Shown here: piece by piece, positions 50,382 through 59,007 of the stretch
Numbering within the stretch: the stretch's first letter is position 1
How the letters are laid out: each line of letters opens with the position of its first letter
Assembly: GCA_041748175.1 (NCBI GenBank)
Contig: JBGTDU010000115.1
Span: forward strand, 38,691 to 102,690
Length of the DNA: 64,000 nucleotides
Direction of reading: 5' to 3'
Source: JAHEJB01 sp041748175
GTDB taxonomy: Bacteria > Bacteroidota > Rhodothermia > Rhodothermales > Rubricoccaceae
Made by a program: the position numbers and the translations under genes
Notes under the pieces: generated by a model
Seen by the model: only the letters and a program-made list of their open reading frames with translations
What the model was told of the DNA's origin: nothing
Databases searched by the model: none

Positions 50382-51953
50382 ATGCTTAGGAATTTTTGCC
50401 TCGCCGGCCTTCTGGCGTTCGTTTCCGTTTCCGCTCCTTCGGCACAGGACGCCGACGCCCCGCCGTCCGTCTGGTACAACCTCGACTACGAGCAGGACGG
50501 CGTGTATGGTATGAGTGTCGACCGCGCGTACGAGGCGTTGGGCGACCGCGAGCCTTCTCGGCAGATTGTCGTAGCGGTGATTGACAGTGGCGTGGACATC
50601 ACGCACGCAGACCTGCAAGGCCAGATATGGGCGAACGACGATGCGCCAGGCAATGGCCTGGATGACGATGGCAACGGTTATGTGGACGACGCCTACGGCT
50701 GGAACTTCATCGGTGGCGCCGACGGTCAAAACGTGGTGCACGATTCGTTTGAGTTGGCGCGTGAGATCGCCAAACTTCGGGCGCGTGCGTCGGTAGGCGG
50801 AACCTATTCACTTGATGCCACCGAAGCCGAGCGCCTCACGACGCTGGAATCCGAGCTGGCCGAAAGCCGAGCGGAATTCGAAGGTATCTACGGAACCCTG
50901 GCGGGAATCCAGACTGCTGTCTTGGCCTCCGATGAGATCATCCGTGGGCACCTGGGCCGCGATGAATACGAGACTGCCGAGCTCGAAGCCATTGAAACAA
51001 CCAACGCGGAAATTTCGCGCGCACGCGATATGCTTCTCTTCCTGGCGTCGAACGACCTTTCGATGGCTGAACTCAACGAGCAGGTCGAATACGTTGAATC
51101 GCGCCTGGAATATGGCTACAACCCGGACTATGACCCCCGCGCCATTGTCGGTGACAATTACCAGGACACATCGGAGCGTCTTTACGGCAACCCGGATGTG
51201 ACGGGGCCGGACGCAAGCCACGGCACGTCGGTGGCGGGCGTGATCGCGGCCGTACGCGGGAATGGTCTTGGCATCAACGGTATCGCGCCAAATGTGCGGA
51301 TTATGTCTGTTCGCACCGTTCCCGATGGCGACGAGCGCGACAAGGACGTTGCCAACGCAATTCGCTACGCGGTCGATAACGGTGCCAACATCATCAACAT
51401 GAGCTTCGGGAAAGGCTTTTCGCCGGAGAAAGAAGCCGTCGATGATGCCGTCCGATATGCCGGGGAACACGGGGTTCTCCTCGTTCACGCCTCGGGCAAC
51501 GATGGCAACGACTTGACCTCCGAGCCAAACTTCCCGAATCGCAATTTCGGCGACGGGCGCGAAGCGGACAACTGGCTTGAGATTGGCGCCTCGCGCTGGG
51601 ATGAAGATATGGTCGCATCGTTCAGCAATTATGGAAACACCAGTGTTGATGTCTTCGCACCGGGCGCGACCATCTACAGCCTGAACCTCAACAATGAATA
51701 CGGCAGCCACGACGGAACGAGCCTGGCTGCGCCGCTGGTCACGGGCGTAGCAGCGATGCTCATGGCTTATTTCCCAGAACTCAGCGCTGCCGATGTACGG
51801 AGAATTATCGTTGACTCCGCTGTTTCGCACATGCAGGCTGTGCCCCGTCCCGGTGGCGAAGGCGAACTTGTTGACTTCACTGAACTCTCGATCACTGGAG
51901 GCATCGTGAATGCCTACCGGGCCGTCCTTGCCGCCGAGCGCATGCCGAACTAG
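50382..51953 (+). CDS. Subtilisin-like S8 serine protease, secreted
   Basis: 523 residues, signal peptide (NFCLAGLLAFVSVSAPSA). Catalytic triad: Asp68 in VIDSGVDITHADL, His280 in PDASHGTSVAG, Ser447 in HDGTSLAAPLV; oxyanion Asn in HASGNDGND. Between Asp and His lies an insertion of about 150 residues rich in Glu, Ala and Leu, likely coiled-coil, longer than in ordinary subtilisins; similar insertions are familiar in secreted Bacteroidota proteases. No T9SS tail: it ends at AERMPN. It is divergent from porX. Confidence 0.94.
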   Translation: MLRNFCLAGLLAFVSVSAPSAQDADAPPSVWYNLDYEQDGVYGMSVDRAYEALGDREPSRQIVVAVIDSGVDITHADLQGQIWANDDAPGNGLDDDGNGYVDDAYGWNFIGGADGQNVVHDSFELAREIAKLRARASVGGTYSLDATEAERLTTLESELAESRAEFEGIYGTLAGIQTAVLASDEIIRGHLGRDEYETAELEAIETTNAEISRARDMLLFLASNDLSMAELNEQVEYVESRLEYGYNPDYDPRAIVGDNYQDTSERLYGNPDVTGPDASHGTSVAGVIAAVRGNGLGINGIAPNVRIMSVRTVPDGDERDKDVANAIRYAVDNGANIINMSFGKGFSPEKEAVDDAVRYAGEHGVLLVHASGNDGNDLTSEPNFPNRNFGDGREADNWLEIGASRWDEDMVASFSNYGNTSVDVFAPGATIYSLNLNNEYGSHDGTSLAAPLVTGVAAMLMAYFPELSAADVRRIIVDSAVSHMQAVPRPGGEGELVDFTELSITGGIVNAYRAVLAAERMPN

Positions 51954-52035
51954 CCAGGCAGAACGACGTCCCCACGCCATTTGGCTGGGTCCGCCCCGTA
52001 CCTTCTCCATCGTCCAATTTCCTTAGAATCACGCA

Positions 52036-52449
52036 ATGGCACGTCCACTCTTTCTACTTCTCGCAATCAGCGTTCTAGCCCTTTCGGCCTGCAGTTCGAA
52101 CGGAGACAACAGTCCCGTTCTTTCCGGCACCTACACGGGTCCCTATACAAGTTTCGATGGGAATGTGGGCACCTTGTCGTTGACCATTCCCAATGCCATT
52201 TCCGACGCCGTGTTTTCTTGGTCGGCCTTTGGCACTGTTGATGTCGGCGGCTCCGACTCCCCCGTTCAATTGTCCGGGACCGGCGAGTACGTGTTCCCAA
52301 ACATTGCGTTCAAAATTCCAGGCGTCGGAGCGTCGCAAAGTCGGATGTTGGTCGGTACCGTGACGGGCAACGGCACTTCCATCACCGCCTCGCAGAATAC
52401 CGTGCTCATCTTTCCGGGAACGGTAGAAACCTTTACGGTAACGCAATAG
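52036..52449 (+). CDS. Small lipoprotein, unknown function
   Basis: 137 residues. Lipobox-like LALSACSS with Cys about residue 19. The rest is all-beta in appearance, Gly/Ser/Thr-rich (GTYTGPYTSFDGNVGTLSLTIPN), without a recognised domain. Just downstream of the S8 protease gene, 82 bases apart. Confidence 0.7.
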   Translation: MARPLFLLLAISVLALSACSSNGDNSPVLSGTYTGPYTSFDGNVGTLSLTIPNAISDAVFSWSAFGTVDVGGSDSPVQLSGTGEYVFPNIAFKIPGVGASQSRMLVGTVTGNGTSITASQNTVLIFPGTVETFTVTQ

Positions 52450-52474
52450 ATCGCGCGGCACCAAACTTTCCGGC

Positions 52475-52590
52475 CCTGATGTCATGGGCTCGTAGTTGCA
52501 GCCTTGCGCGCCCGTCCCATGTCGTCTTCTCAATAGAGAACACCATTTCGATGTGGAACCCTTGTCGAGCTGCGTCTTGACGAAGGTCGG
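52475..52590 (-). pseudogene. Remnant of the 3' end of a second recJ copy
   Basis: Reading the minus strand, about 38 codons give LRQDAARQGFHIEMVFSIEKTTWDGRARLQLRAHDIR. The intact RecJ here ends QDCARRGHPMEMAFSIEENTWNGRTSLQLRAQDIRWAVD. DNA similarity is clear over about 110 bases (GTAGTTGCAG, CGCCCGT, CCATGT, CTTCTCAAT/CCTCAATGGAGAA blocks). The last four codons and the normal stop are gone; the upstream side loses similarity near 52590. It is therefore a fragment of another recJ, not part of the intact one at 54707. Confidence 0.88.
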
Positions 52591-52719
52591 TTTCCTTGCT
52601 TGGTCTCAATCCGCAACGTTTATCTCAGAGGAAGCCAGGAACCAGCGATGGCCTGTTGTGAAGCCAGCACGTAGTCTTGCCGGCGACTTGGGCGAAGCAG
52701 TATTGGCTTTTTACAGCCA

Positions 52720-52751
52720 GAGGGGACGCCCGCGGCATGCGAGGTCCCCTC
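52720..52751 (-). terminator. Hairpin between the recJ remnant and the ferritin-like gene
   Basis: GAGGGGAC (52720-52727) and GTCCCCTC (52744-52751) form an 8-bp stem with a 16-base loop. On the minus strand it lies after the ferritin-like stop and is followed by TGGCTGTAAAAAGCC. Confidence 0.6.
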
Positions 52752-52809
52752 TTCGGTTTCGGTCCCAAACCAGGTAAGGGGTCTGGGGATTTCGCCATTT
52801 TGGCGTGGC

Positions 52810-53598
52810 CTACGCCATGATGAATGGCCCGGCGATTGCCAAAACCTGATCCGATGTCAATAGCTCATCGAACGCCTCGGTTATGCCATCGGCACCAATG
52901 TCGGTGATCGTAGAAACGTCAATCCCGCCTTGTGAGATGTTTCCCTCACCGGCGTAGATGCCATCGAAAGCCGCGCCCAGCGTATGGTTGTTCTGGGTAA
53001 TCCATCCTTGCTGGCCGCGAAGACGCCGGATCTGGGAAGCATGACGCGCCTCGACGGAGTGGATTTGGAGTGCGGTTGTCAACGTGCTGTTGAGTGAACC
53101 GCCGCCCGTTGAGAGATTCGCTGCCTGCCCCTTGTAAGCGCGAACTCCCGTGTCCTCGAAGCCCTGCGCGAGCGCGAGGAAGAGGTTGTAGTCCGAGAAC
53201 GGATCGAAGCCGCCCGCGGTGAAATCGAAGTCATCGTCATCAAATTGTACGGGGGTTCCACCTGCGCCGGTGATCGCGCTTGTGAGCAAAGCGACGTGCG
53301 CGGTCTCGTGCTTGCTCACCTGCTGAACGTAGGTTTGCGGGAGGCCCGTCGGGACTATGCCGCTATCCAGGCCCATACGGTAGTAGGCGTCCTCCAGATA
53401 TTCGAGCGTGAGCGCGAAGTTTAGGACCGAAATGGGGTCTCCACTTGTTTGGGCGTAGGCGCGGTTTGCGAGGCCGATCGCCGGAACAGACGCAAGGGCG
53501 AAGCCTGCGCTGATTTTGCCAAGCGTAACAAGTGCCATACGCCGAGATTCGAGCGCTTGAGCGGCCTCGGGGGCCAGAATATCAAATACTGTTTTCAT
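52810..53598 (-). CDS. Exported ferritin-like domain protein
   Basis: 262 residues. N-terminal signal-like SRRMALVTLGKISAGFALASVPAIGLANRAYAQ, with the SRR start of a Tat-type signal. The remainder is helical with LNFALTLEYLEDAYYRM, QVSKHETAHVALLTSAI, FLALAQGFEDTGVRAYKGQ, SVEARHASQIRRL, which supply the Glu and His of a ferritin-like di-iron four-helix bundle. Bacterioferritin-type mineral storage is not shown; these periplasmic paralogues may be oxidases or metal binders. Follows a related gene on the same strand by 44 bases. Confidence 0.85.
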   Translation of the reverse strand: MKTVFDILAPEAAQALESRRMALVTLGKISAGFALASVPAIGLANRAYAQTSGDPISVLNFALTLEYLEDAYYRMGLDSGIVPTGLPQTYVQQVSKHETAHVALLTSAITGAGGTPVQFDDDDFDFTAGGFDPFSDYNLFLALAQGFEDTGVRAYKGQAANLSTGGGSLNSTLTTALQIHSVEARHASQIRRLRGQQGWITQNNHTLGAAFDGIYAGEGNISQGGIDVSTITDIGADGITEAFDELLTSDQVLAIAGPFIMA

Positions 53599-53642
53599 GA
53601 AAATGGGGGTTCTGAAGATGGACGAAAACCTTGGAAGGTCGT

Positions 53643-54344
53643 TTAGGAGGGCACGTTCATTAGCTGGATGTCGTCGGTGATGAACCCGCCGGCAGCGGCA
53701 AGTACAGCAGCGGGCGTCGCCACCACATCGAGGCCAGTGCTCGGGTTGACGACGTCATCGCCCGCGAAGGCAGCGCCTCCGAGGAACACATCGCGAATAG
53801 CCGCCGCGTGCCTTGCTTCCACGGATACAATCTTTCCAGCGATGGTAAGCAGCCCCGTATCCCGGAGGTACTGCCCCGCGCCGTTGTAGGCTGACACGCC
53901 CGTATCCTCGAGCGCTTGGGCGGTCGATAGGACGCTCGTGCGGCTAGAGAAATCGACGGAACTGAAGTCGGGCGTGAGATTTCGAATCAGGGTGCCGCCT
54001 AGCGCCGGAATAGCAGCGGCCAGAAAATCCACATGGACCTTTTCGTGTTGGCGCAGGTCGTCCAGAATTGCCTTTTCTTCCGCGCTGGCCGACTGGAAGT
54101 ATGCCGTCTGGGTGACCTGGAGGTAGAAGGCGTACTCGAGTTGTTCAAGTGCGTAGGCGTAGTTGAGCACGCCAAAGTCGGTCGAGAAGTCGAGCACGAC
54201 GGCTTGACCTGTCAGGATCGGGTCGTTGCTATCGCAGCCCGCCAGTTGCGGGAGCGCCGTCGCGGCGACAGCACCGACGCCCAGCCGACCAAAAAAGCCT
54301 CGCCGACTCAGCGTGGCCAAAGAACGGGATTCGAGTACAGACAT
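53643..54344 (-). CDS. Exported ferritin-like domain protein
   Basis: 233 residues from ATG 54344 (MSVLESRSLATLSRRGFFGRLGVGAVAATALPQLAGCDS). A Tat signal (RRGFFGR) ending at a lipobox-like LAGC, so perhaps a Tat-exported lipoprotein. Ferritin-like helices: LNYAYALEQLEYAFYL, DLRQHEKVHVDFLAAAI, STAQALEDTGVSAYNGA, SVEARHAAAIRDV. It shares the motif order LNxALxLExLExAxY, HExxHVxFL, EDTGVxAY and SVEARHAxxIR with the gene after it. Paralogous pair from a tandem duplication. Confidence 0.85.
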   Translation of the reverse strand: MSVLESRSLATLSRRGFFGRLGVGAVAATALPQLAGCDSNDPILTGQAVVLDFSTDFGVLNYAYALEQLEYAFYLQVTQTAYFQSASAEEKAILDDLRQHEKVHVDFLAAAIPALGGTLIRNLTPDFSSVDFSSRTSVLSTAQALEDTGVSAYNGAGQYLRDTGLLTIAGKIVSVEARHAAAIRDVFLGGAAFAGDDVVNPSTGLDVVATPAAVLAAAGGFITDDIQLMNVPS

Positions 54345-54706
54345 GGTTTTGGGGTTAAAGGGATGTTTGGACGAATGCCACAAGGGCGAAACAAGGCATG
54401 AATGTAGACGGACGCATTGCTCATCCACCAGTCCATTCCTTGCTCAATGTCTACTCAACAGGTGCGACGGTGCTGCCTCGCGGGCTTCCTTTGGACACAA
54501 GTCCCAATGGCGTGACAGCTGACAGAGCGAGTGTTCTCGGAGGGGCACGCGCCGCCCTCGGCCCCCATACCGTTCCTACGGAATTCACGTCCCGAGAAAG
54601 AATGGGGCCTAAAAACGGGAGCTGATCCTTATCCAGACAGGCTCTGAGACTCGCCCGACCGCCGTCCGGCACATGCACGGCGACGCGGAAATGACCGCAT
54701 CGGCAT
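54345..54706 (-). other. Intergenic region between recJ stop and ferritin-like gene
   Basis: No gene seen. The region must hold the promoter of the ferritin-like pair. An open frame of about 75 codons on either strand lacks any recognised feature. Nothing else stands out. Confidence 0.4.
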
Positions 54707-56458
54707 TCAGTCCACCGCCCACCGGATGTCCTGGGCCCTTAGTTGCAGCGACGTGCGCCCGTTCCATGTATTCTCCTCAATGGAGAAGGCCATTTCCATG
54801 GGGTGCCCGCGCCGAGCGCAGTCCTGGGCGATGTTGAGTTGATCGCCTAGCCCGAATCCGATAACGGAGTACGAGGGGCTGCCATCCCTCTGGGCGACCT
54901 GGAGCTTGAGGTGGTGCTTCTCGGATCCAACGGCGGAGGGTTGGCCAACGACCTTCAAGTCCCTCCCCCAGAAAACGGGTCTCAGGTTGTCCGGGCCGAA
55001 CGGGGCGAACTGGTTTAGGATCCGCCAAAGTCGCGCGTCGATGGCGGAGAGATTGAGATTGGCGTCCAGCGCAATCTCAGGCGTGAGGATGTCGACGTCT
55101 ACCGTCTCGGCGATTACGGCCTGGAGGCGGTCTCGCAGAACCGATATGTTGTCGATGGGGAGCGCCAGGCCAGCGGCAAAGTCGTGTCCGCCAAAGCGTG
55201 TCAGCAGGTCGGAGCAACTGGCCAGTGCGTCGTAAATGGACAAGCCCTTGATCGAACGTGCCGAGCCTTTCGCTTCGTCATCGGAATCCGTTGCGAGCAA
55301 GATCGCCGGGCGGTGAAAGCGTTCCGCTACGCGGCTGGCCGTAATGCCGATCACCCCCGGATGCCATTCGGGGTGATGGAGCACGAGAACCAGCGGATCG
55401 CTCGGCATGAACCCCTCGGCCATCGAGATAGCCTGATCGCGGGTCGTTATATCAAGCTCGCGGCGCTTAATGTTGAGCGCTTCAATCTCATCGGCGAGGC
55501 GCCCGGCTTCAGCAACGTCCGCGGAAATGAGCAGTTCGACGGCGAGCGAAGCATCGGCCAGCCTGCCGGCCGCATTGATGCGTGGCCCCAGGCTGAAGAC
55601 TATCTGCGATGACGCGCACGCCTTGAGGTCGACGCCTGCACGCTCGGCCAGGGCCAGCAGCCCGAACCTTGGCTCTCGGCGAATCCGATCGAGTCCTTCC
55701 CGCATGAGGATGCGGTTCTCATCGCATACCGGAACGATGTCGCTGGCTGTAGAGACCGCCACGAGATCGAGGTACGGCCACGCATCGGATGGGGGCAGGC
55801 CCAGCTTTTGTAGAGTCGCCTGAACCAGCTTGAACCCGACGCCGCATCCCGACAAACCCTTGAACGGGTAAGAGCAATCCGGGCGCTTTGGATCGAGAAC
55901 TGCGGTAGCCTCCGGCAGCGTGTCGCCCACCATGTGATGGTCGCAGATGATCAGATCCAGCCCTTTCGACTTCGCATACGCCGCTTCGTCGATGGCCGTA
56001 ATTCCACAGTCGAGCGCTACGATGAGATTGGCGCCTGTCTCCACTGCGCGGTCGATCCCAACCACCGACAAGCCGTAACCATGTACAAAACGATTGGGGA
56101 CAAAGAAGGCCGTCTTCACACCCAATGATCTCAGAAAGAGCAGCATGAGCGCCGTAGACGTCGTTCCGTCCACATCGTAGTCGCCATAGACGAGGACCTG
56201 TTCGCCCATCTCGACGGCCTGTGCCAACCGCTCTGCTGCAACGTCCATATCCACCATCAGAAACGGATCGTGGAGATCATCGAGCCCTCCGCGGAAGAAC
56301 AACTCCGCGGAATCGTATGATCGGATACCACGAAGAACCAGGGCGCGAGCCAGCGCCTCAGGTATCCCATTCAGCTCCGCGCCCAACGAACGGACCGCCG
56401 TCTCGTCGTCAACCGGTCGAAGCGTCCAGCGATTTCTGATTTGGGTAACTGTTTCCAT
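54707..56458 (-). CDS. recJ: Single-stranded-DNA-specific exonuclease RecJ
   Basis: 583 residues. Degrades 5' ends of single-stranded DNA in recombination and repair. DHH-family motifs: VYGDYDVDGTTSTALM, LIVALDCGIT, LIICDHHMVGD, GCGVGFKLVQ; DHHA1 region with RFGGHDFAAGLAL; OB-fold end. Start ATG 56458. The upstream GCTATATTGCG is repeated before the chimera at 12151. It shares its N-terminus with residues 1-77 of that chimera and its C-terminus with the fragment at 52475. Confidence 0.97.
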   Translation of the reverse strand: METVTQIRNRWTLRPVDDETAVRSLGAELNGIPEALARALVLRGIRSYDSAELFFRGGLDDLHDPFLMVDMDVAAERLAQAVEMGEQVLVYGDYDVDGTTSTALMLLFLRSLGVKTAFFVPNRFVHGYGLSVVGIDRAVETGANLIVALDCGITAIDEAAYAKSKGLDLIICDHHMVGDTLPEATAVLDPKRPDCSYPFKGLSGCGVGFKLVQATLQKLGLPPSDAWPYLDLVAVSTASDIVPVCDENRILMREGLDRIRREPRFGLLALAERAGVDLKACASSQIVFSLGPRINAAGRLADASLAVELLISADVAEAGRLADEIEALNIKRRELDITTRDQAISMAEGFMPSDPLVLVLHHPEWHPGVIGITASRVAERFHRPAILLATDSDDEAKGSARSIKGLSIYDALASCSDLLTRFGGHDFAAGLALPIDNISVLRDRLQAVIAETVDVDILTPEIALDANLNLSAIDARLWRILNQFAPFGPDNLRPVFWGRDLKVVGQPSAVGSEKHHLKLQVAQRDGSPSYSVIGFGLGDQLNIAQDCARRGHPMEMAFSIEENTWNGRTSLQLRAQDIRWAVD

Positions 56459-56937
56459 GGGCGAGGTGGTCGGCCGTCTCTAGGATGTAGGCGCGCAATA
56501 TAGCGGGAGGAGGGCACGGTTGACCGGCGTACGTACCGGTGGACGGCGTGAGATGATCGCCTGTCGCGAGGTTGCGGAGCGTATCGAGCAACAGATAGCT
56601 CCTGTGGGCAGAGGTCAGGGTGATGCTGTTGAGACGATGCAGCGCGTGGAGAGTGGATACGACAATTCGACTTGCCCGAGGCGATGACGACCCGCGTTCC
56701 ATACGTAGAAACCATCAGCGCTGACGCGCGCACCTCGAAGCCATCTATCGTTTCCATTCAGGTGGACGTGATGTTCTTCACCCAAATGGATAGCCCATCC
56801 GGCATCTGGTATCATACCACGTGCGTTCCAGCCTGTGCCGTGCCATTAGGCGATATCTGTCGTTGATACGCCTCCGATTTCAGAGAAGCAGCCTGCCGCA
56901 TACCTGAACCAACCTCGTCTCGATTTCCCACAGCCTG
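56459..56937 (-). other. Long gap upstream of recJ, possible decayed gene
   Basis: No intact gene in about 480 bases. The recJ promoter-like GCTATATTGCG is at 56494-56504. Minus-strand frames read DGMIPDAGWAIHLGEEHHVHLN (frame a) and WMETIDGFEVRASALMVSTYGTRVVIASG (frame b), then VVSTLHALHRLNSITLTSAHRSYLLLDTL (frame c), each broken by stops. They read more like protein than chance, so this may be a frameshifted gene, but I do not recognise a family. Confidence 0.3.
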
Positions 56938-57882
56938 CTAACGAATCCCTAAGTCCGACGGACCCCTGGTCCGGATATAATCGAGCAACCGCCGGGCATC
57001 TTCGGCACCTTCTCCACGGCCATCCACGACTTTTTGGAGAGCCTCGGCTGCCTCCGCGTCACGCTCCTGATACATACGAATCTTGCCGAGGACGTATTGG
57101 GCACGCAGGGTTCGCATGGCCGTGGCTTCTCCGTCTGCTGCGAAACCCTCTGCCAGTGCGGCAGCGGCTTCGAGGCGTTCCGCGTCGTAGGAGGGGAAAA
57201 GACCCAAGGTCGACGTGCGGGCGTTTCGCAGGAGCTCCAGTGATTCATCCAGCGCGTCAGCTGTTGGCTCGGTGGGTTCGCCCCGCAGCGTCAATTCCAC
57301 GAAGGCTTCCTCCGTGGCGTGCAAGGCTGTAAGGCGAGTACGATCCGACTGGAATCGCCAGCTGAAAATGGAAAGGGCTGCGTAAATCGTCACGAGCGCG
57401 ACGCAAGCTGCCAAGGCGTACCGGATAGGTACGAGCAGCCGCATGTTTCGCCGTGGCACAATAGCCTCGCGATCCGGCGCCGGAACTTCCGCAGGCTGAG
57501 GACTTCGGGCCGTCAGCTGGTCAAATCGGGCGATGGGATCTTCGGCGGTCGCCGTGAACCGTTCAAGGGTTAAACGGATTGCCTCCACGCGTGCCCGCAG
57601 CTCGGGGTTCTCGCCGACGAGCGACTCGATCCTGGCGTAGTGCGCCGCGACACCGGCGGGTGGGTCGCCAGCCTTCAAGGCTGAGAACAGAACATAGTCG
57701 GTGAGCGCAGCCGTATTCTGAACCGCACGCTCCGACCCCGGCGACAGCACGGTATGCAAAGCCTGGGATTCCGCAAAAAGGGTTTCCAGCTCTGGATTCC
57801 CGCGAACGGCAAGCCTTACCTCGACCTGCTCGTCTTCGGGCAGATCAAAGTAAAGGAGAATTTTTTCTTGAATGGGCAACAT
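56938..57882 (-). CDS. Single-pass membrane protein next to ECF sigma factor
   Basis: 314 residues. Helical N-terminal part (about 1-140) with FDLPEDEQVEVRLAVRGNPELETLFAESQ, then one membrane segment (about 152-175: YALAACVALVTIYAALSIFSW), then a helical TPR-like C-terminal part (about 195-300: LDESLELLRNARTS ... EGAEDARRLLDYIRT). The N-terminus (LPEDEQVEV...) lies where an anti-sigma domain would be; it has no zinc-type HxxxCxxC. Its gene is 117 bases downstream of the sigma gene on the same strand, so an anti-sigma role is plausible but unproved. Confidence 0.6.
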   Translation of the reverse strand: MLPIQEKILLYFDLPEDEQVEVRLAVRGNPELETLFAESQALHTVLSPGSERAVQNTAALTDYVLFSALKAGDPPAGVAAHYARIESLVGENPELRARVEAIRLTLERFTATAEDPIARFDQLTARSPQPAEVPAPDREAIVPRRNMRLLVPIRYALAACVALVTIYAALSIFSWRFQSDRTRLTALHATEEAFVELTLRGEPTEPTADALDESLELLRNARTSTLGLFPSYDAERLEAAAALAEGFAADGEATAMRTLRAQYVLGKIRMYQERDAEAAEALQKVVDGRGEGAEDARRLLDYIRTRGPSDLGIR

Positions 57883-57999
57883 GAGAAGTGGCGCCGAAAA
57901 CGTACGAGGCGCGTCAACGCTAGGGGGACAACGCTCTTATAGACCGTTTTACTTTCAAAACGTAACCTCCCGGCAACGTGAATTGATTATCGCCATCGT

Positions 58000-58683
58000 C
58001 TATTCTTCCTGCGAATCGTCGTCTGGGGCCTTCAATCGGCCAAACAAGTCAGGGAAAACATCCCGGGCAATCTCCAAAATTTCGGGATCCCTGCGCAATC
58101 GGGCGTAAATCTTAGTCGTGTAGGTGCGCACAGTCGCCAGGGGAAGACCCGTCGTTTCGGCGATCTGCTTAAAGTTTTTGCTCTCCAATAGTTTCATCTT
58201 CCCAACCGCTGTAAGCGACGGCGGCAGTCGGCCTACGGCCCGTTGTATCACGCGGATGACTTCGGCGCGGTCCATGTCAATCAGCGTCGGAGGGGCGTCG
58301 CCGGCCAGGACATCCTCGTTCAATTCGCTCTGCGGCCTCACTTTGCGGCGCTCGTTCAGATAGGTGTTTCTACTGACCACGTTCACCCAGTTCACGAATC
58401 GTGCGGGCTCGCGTACCGATTCCATCCCCATCCTGATTTTTGTGAACAAGGCCGAGGAAAGCAGGTCGAAGTCGTTAGGAGCGGCCTGTGAATCCCTCGA
58501 CAGCTTGTTCAGGACGTACAGCTGTGTTCTGCAGTAGCTCCAAATCTCCAACGTCCTCAGATCGGCTTCTTCGCGTTCAGAATGCCAGCGAAAGAAAACC
58601 TCGTTCACGCTATCTGAGTCGTCTACATGGAAAGGCAAGCGCCCAGCCAGCTCGTTGAGCCGCTTCATGTAGTGCATTCTCAT
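58000..58683 (-). CDS. ECF-type RNA polymerase sigma factor
   Basis: 227 residues from ATG 58683. Region 2-like part (about 40-115: LLSSALFTKIRMGMESVREPARFVNWVNVVSRNTYLNERRK), a linker, and a region 4 helix-turn-helix (about 150-205: VGRLPPSLTAVGKMKLLESKNFKQIAETTGLPLATVRTYTTKIYARLRRD). It resembles sigma-70 family, ECF-like members. Given porX in the window and the known PorX-SigP link in Porphyromonas, a T9SS-linked role can be imagined, but nothing in the sequence shows it. Confidence 0.82.
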   Translation of the reverse strand: MRMHYMKRLNELAGRLPFHVDDSDSVNEVFFRWHSEREEADLRTLEIWSYCRTQLYVLNKLSRDSQAAPNDFDLLSSALFTKIRMGMESVREPARFVNWVNVVSRNTYLNERRKVRPQSELNEDVLAGDAPPTLIDMDRAEVIRVIQRAVGRLPPSLTAVGKMKLLESKNFKQIAETTGLPLATVRTYTTKIYARLRRDPEILEIARDVFPDLFGRLKAPDDDSQEE

Positions 58684-59007
58684 AGCCGTGGGCGCGCTTG
58701 GTGACGACGAAAACCGCACAAGAGAAGTAGCGCCGAAGATAGGCTTGCAAGGCTTGACCTACGTGAATCGGAGAATGGCGTTGGGATTGCGCTAAGAATC
58801 GTTGAACCAGCCCTGTGTGCTAGACTTTGGGCAGGTCGTTTCGTTGACTGCCTCCCACGTGCACCGTAGCTTCCGAAGCTTTTCCGACATCAGTGTCTGG
58901 TTGAGGCGGCGCGATTCGGATCGTTTGATACCGTCGGTCGCCCGTTTTTTCTTCGATGGCGGAGCTTCTGATTGATTGGCGTCCGCCTACGGATCTTTCC
59001 CCTTCTC
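58684..59007 (+). other. Upstream region of the ribosomal protein cluster
   Basis: No gene. It spans the divergent promoters of the sigma gene and rplM. A TCTGATTGATTGGCG stretch lies close to rplM; no clear r-protein leader hairpin could be shown, though one is expected for L13 in this phylum. Confidence 0.4.
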
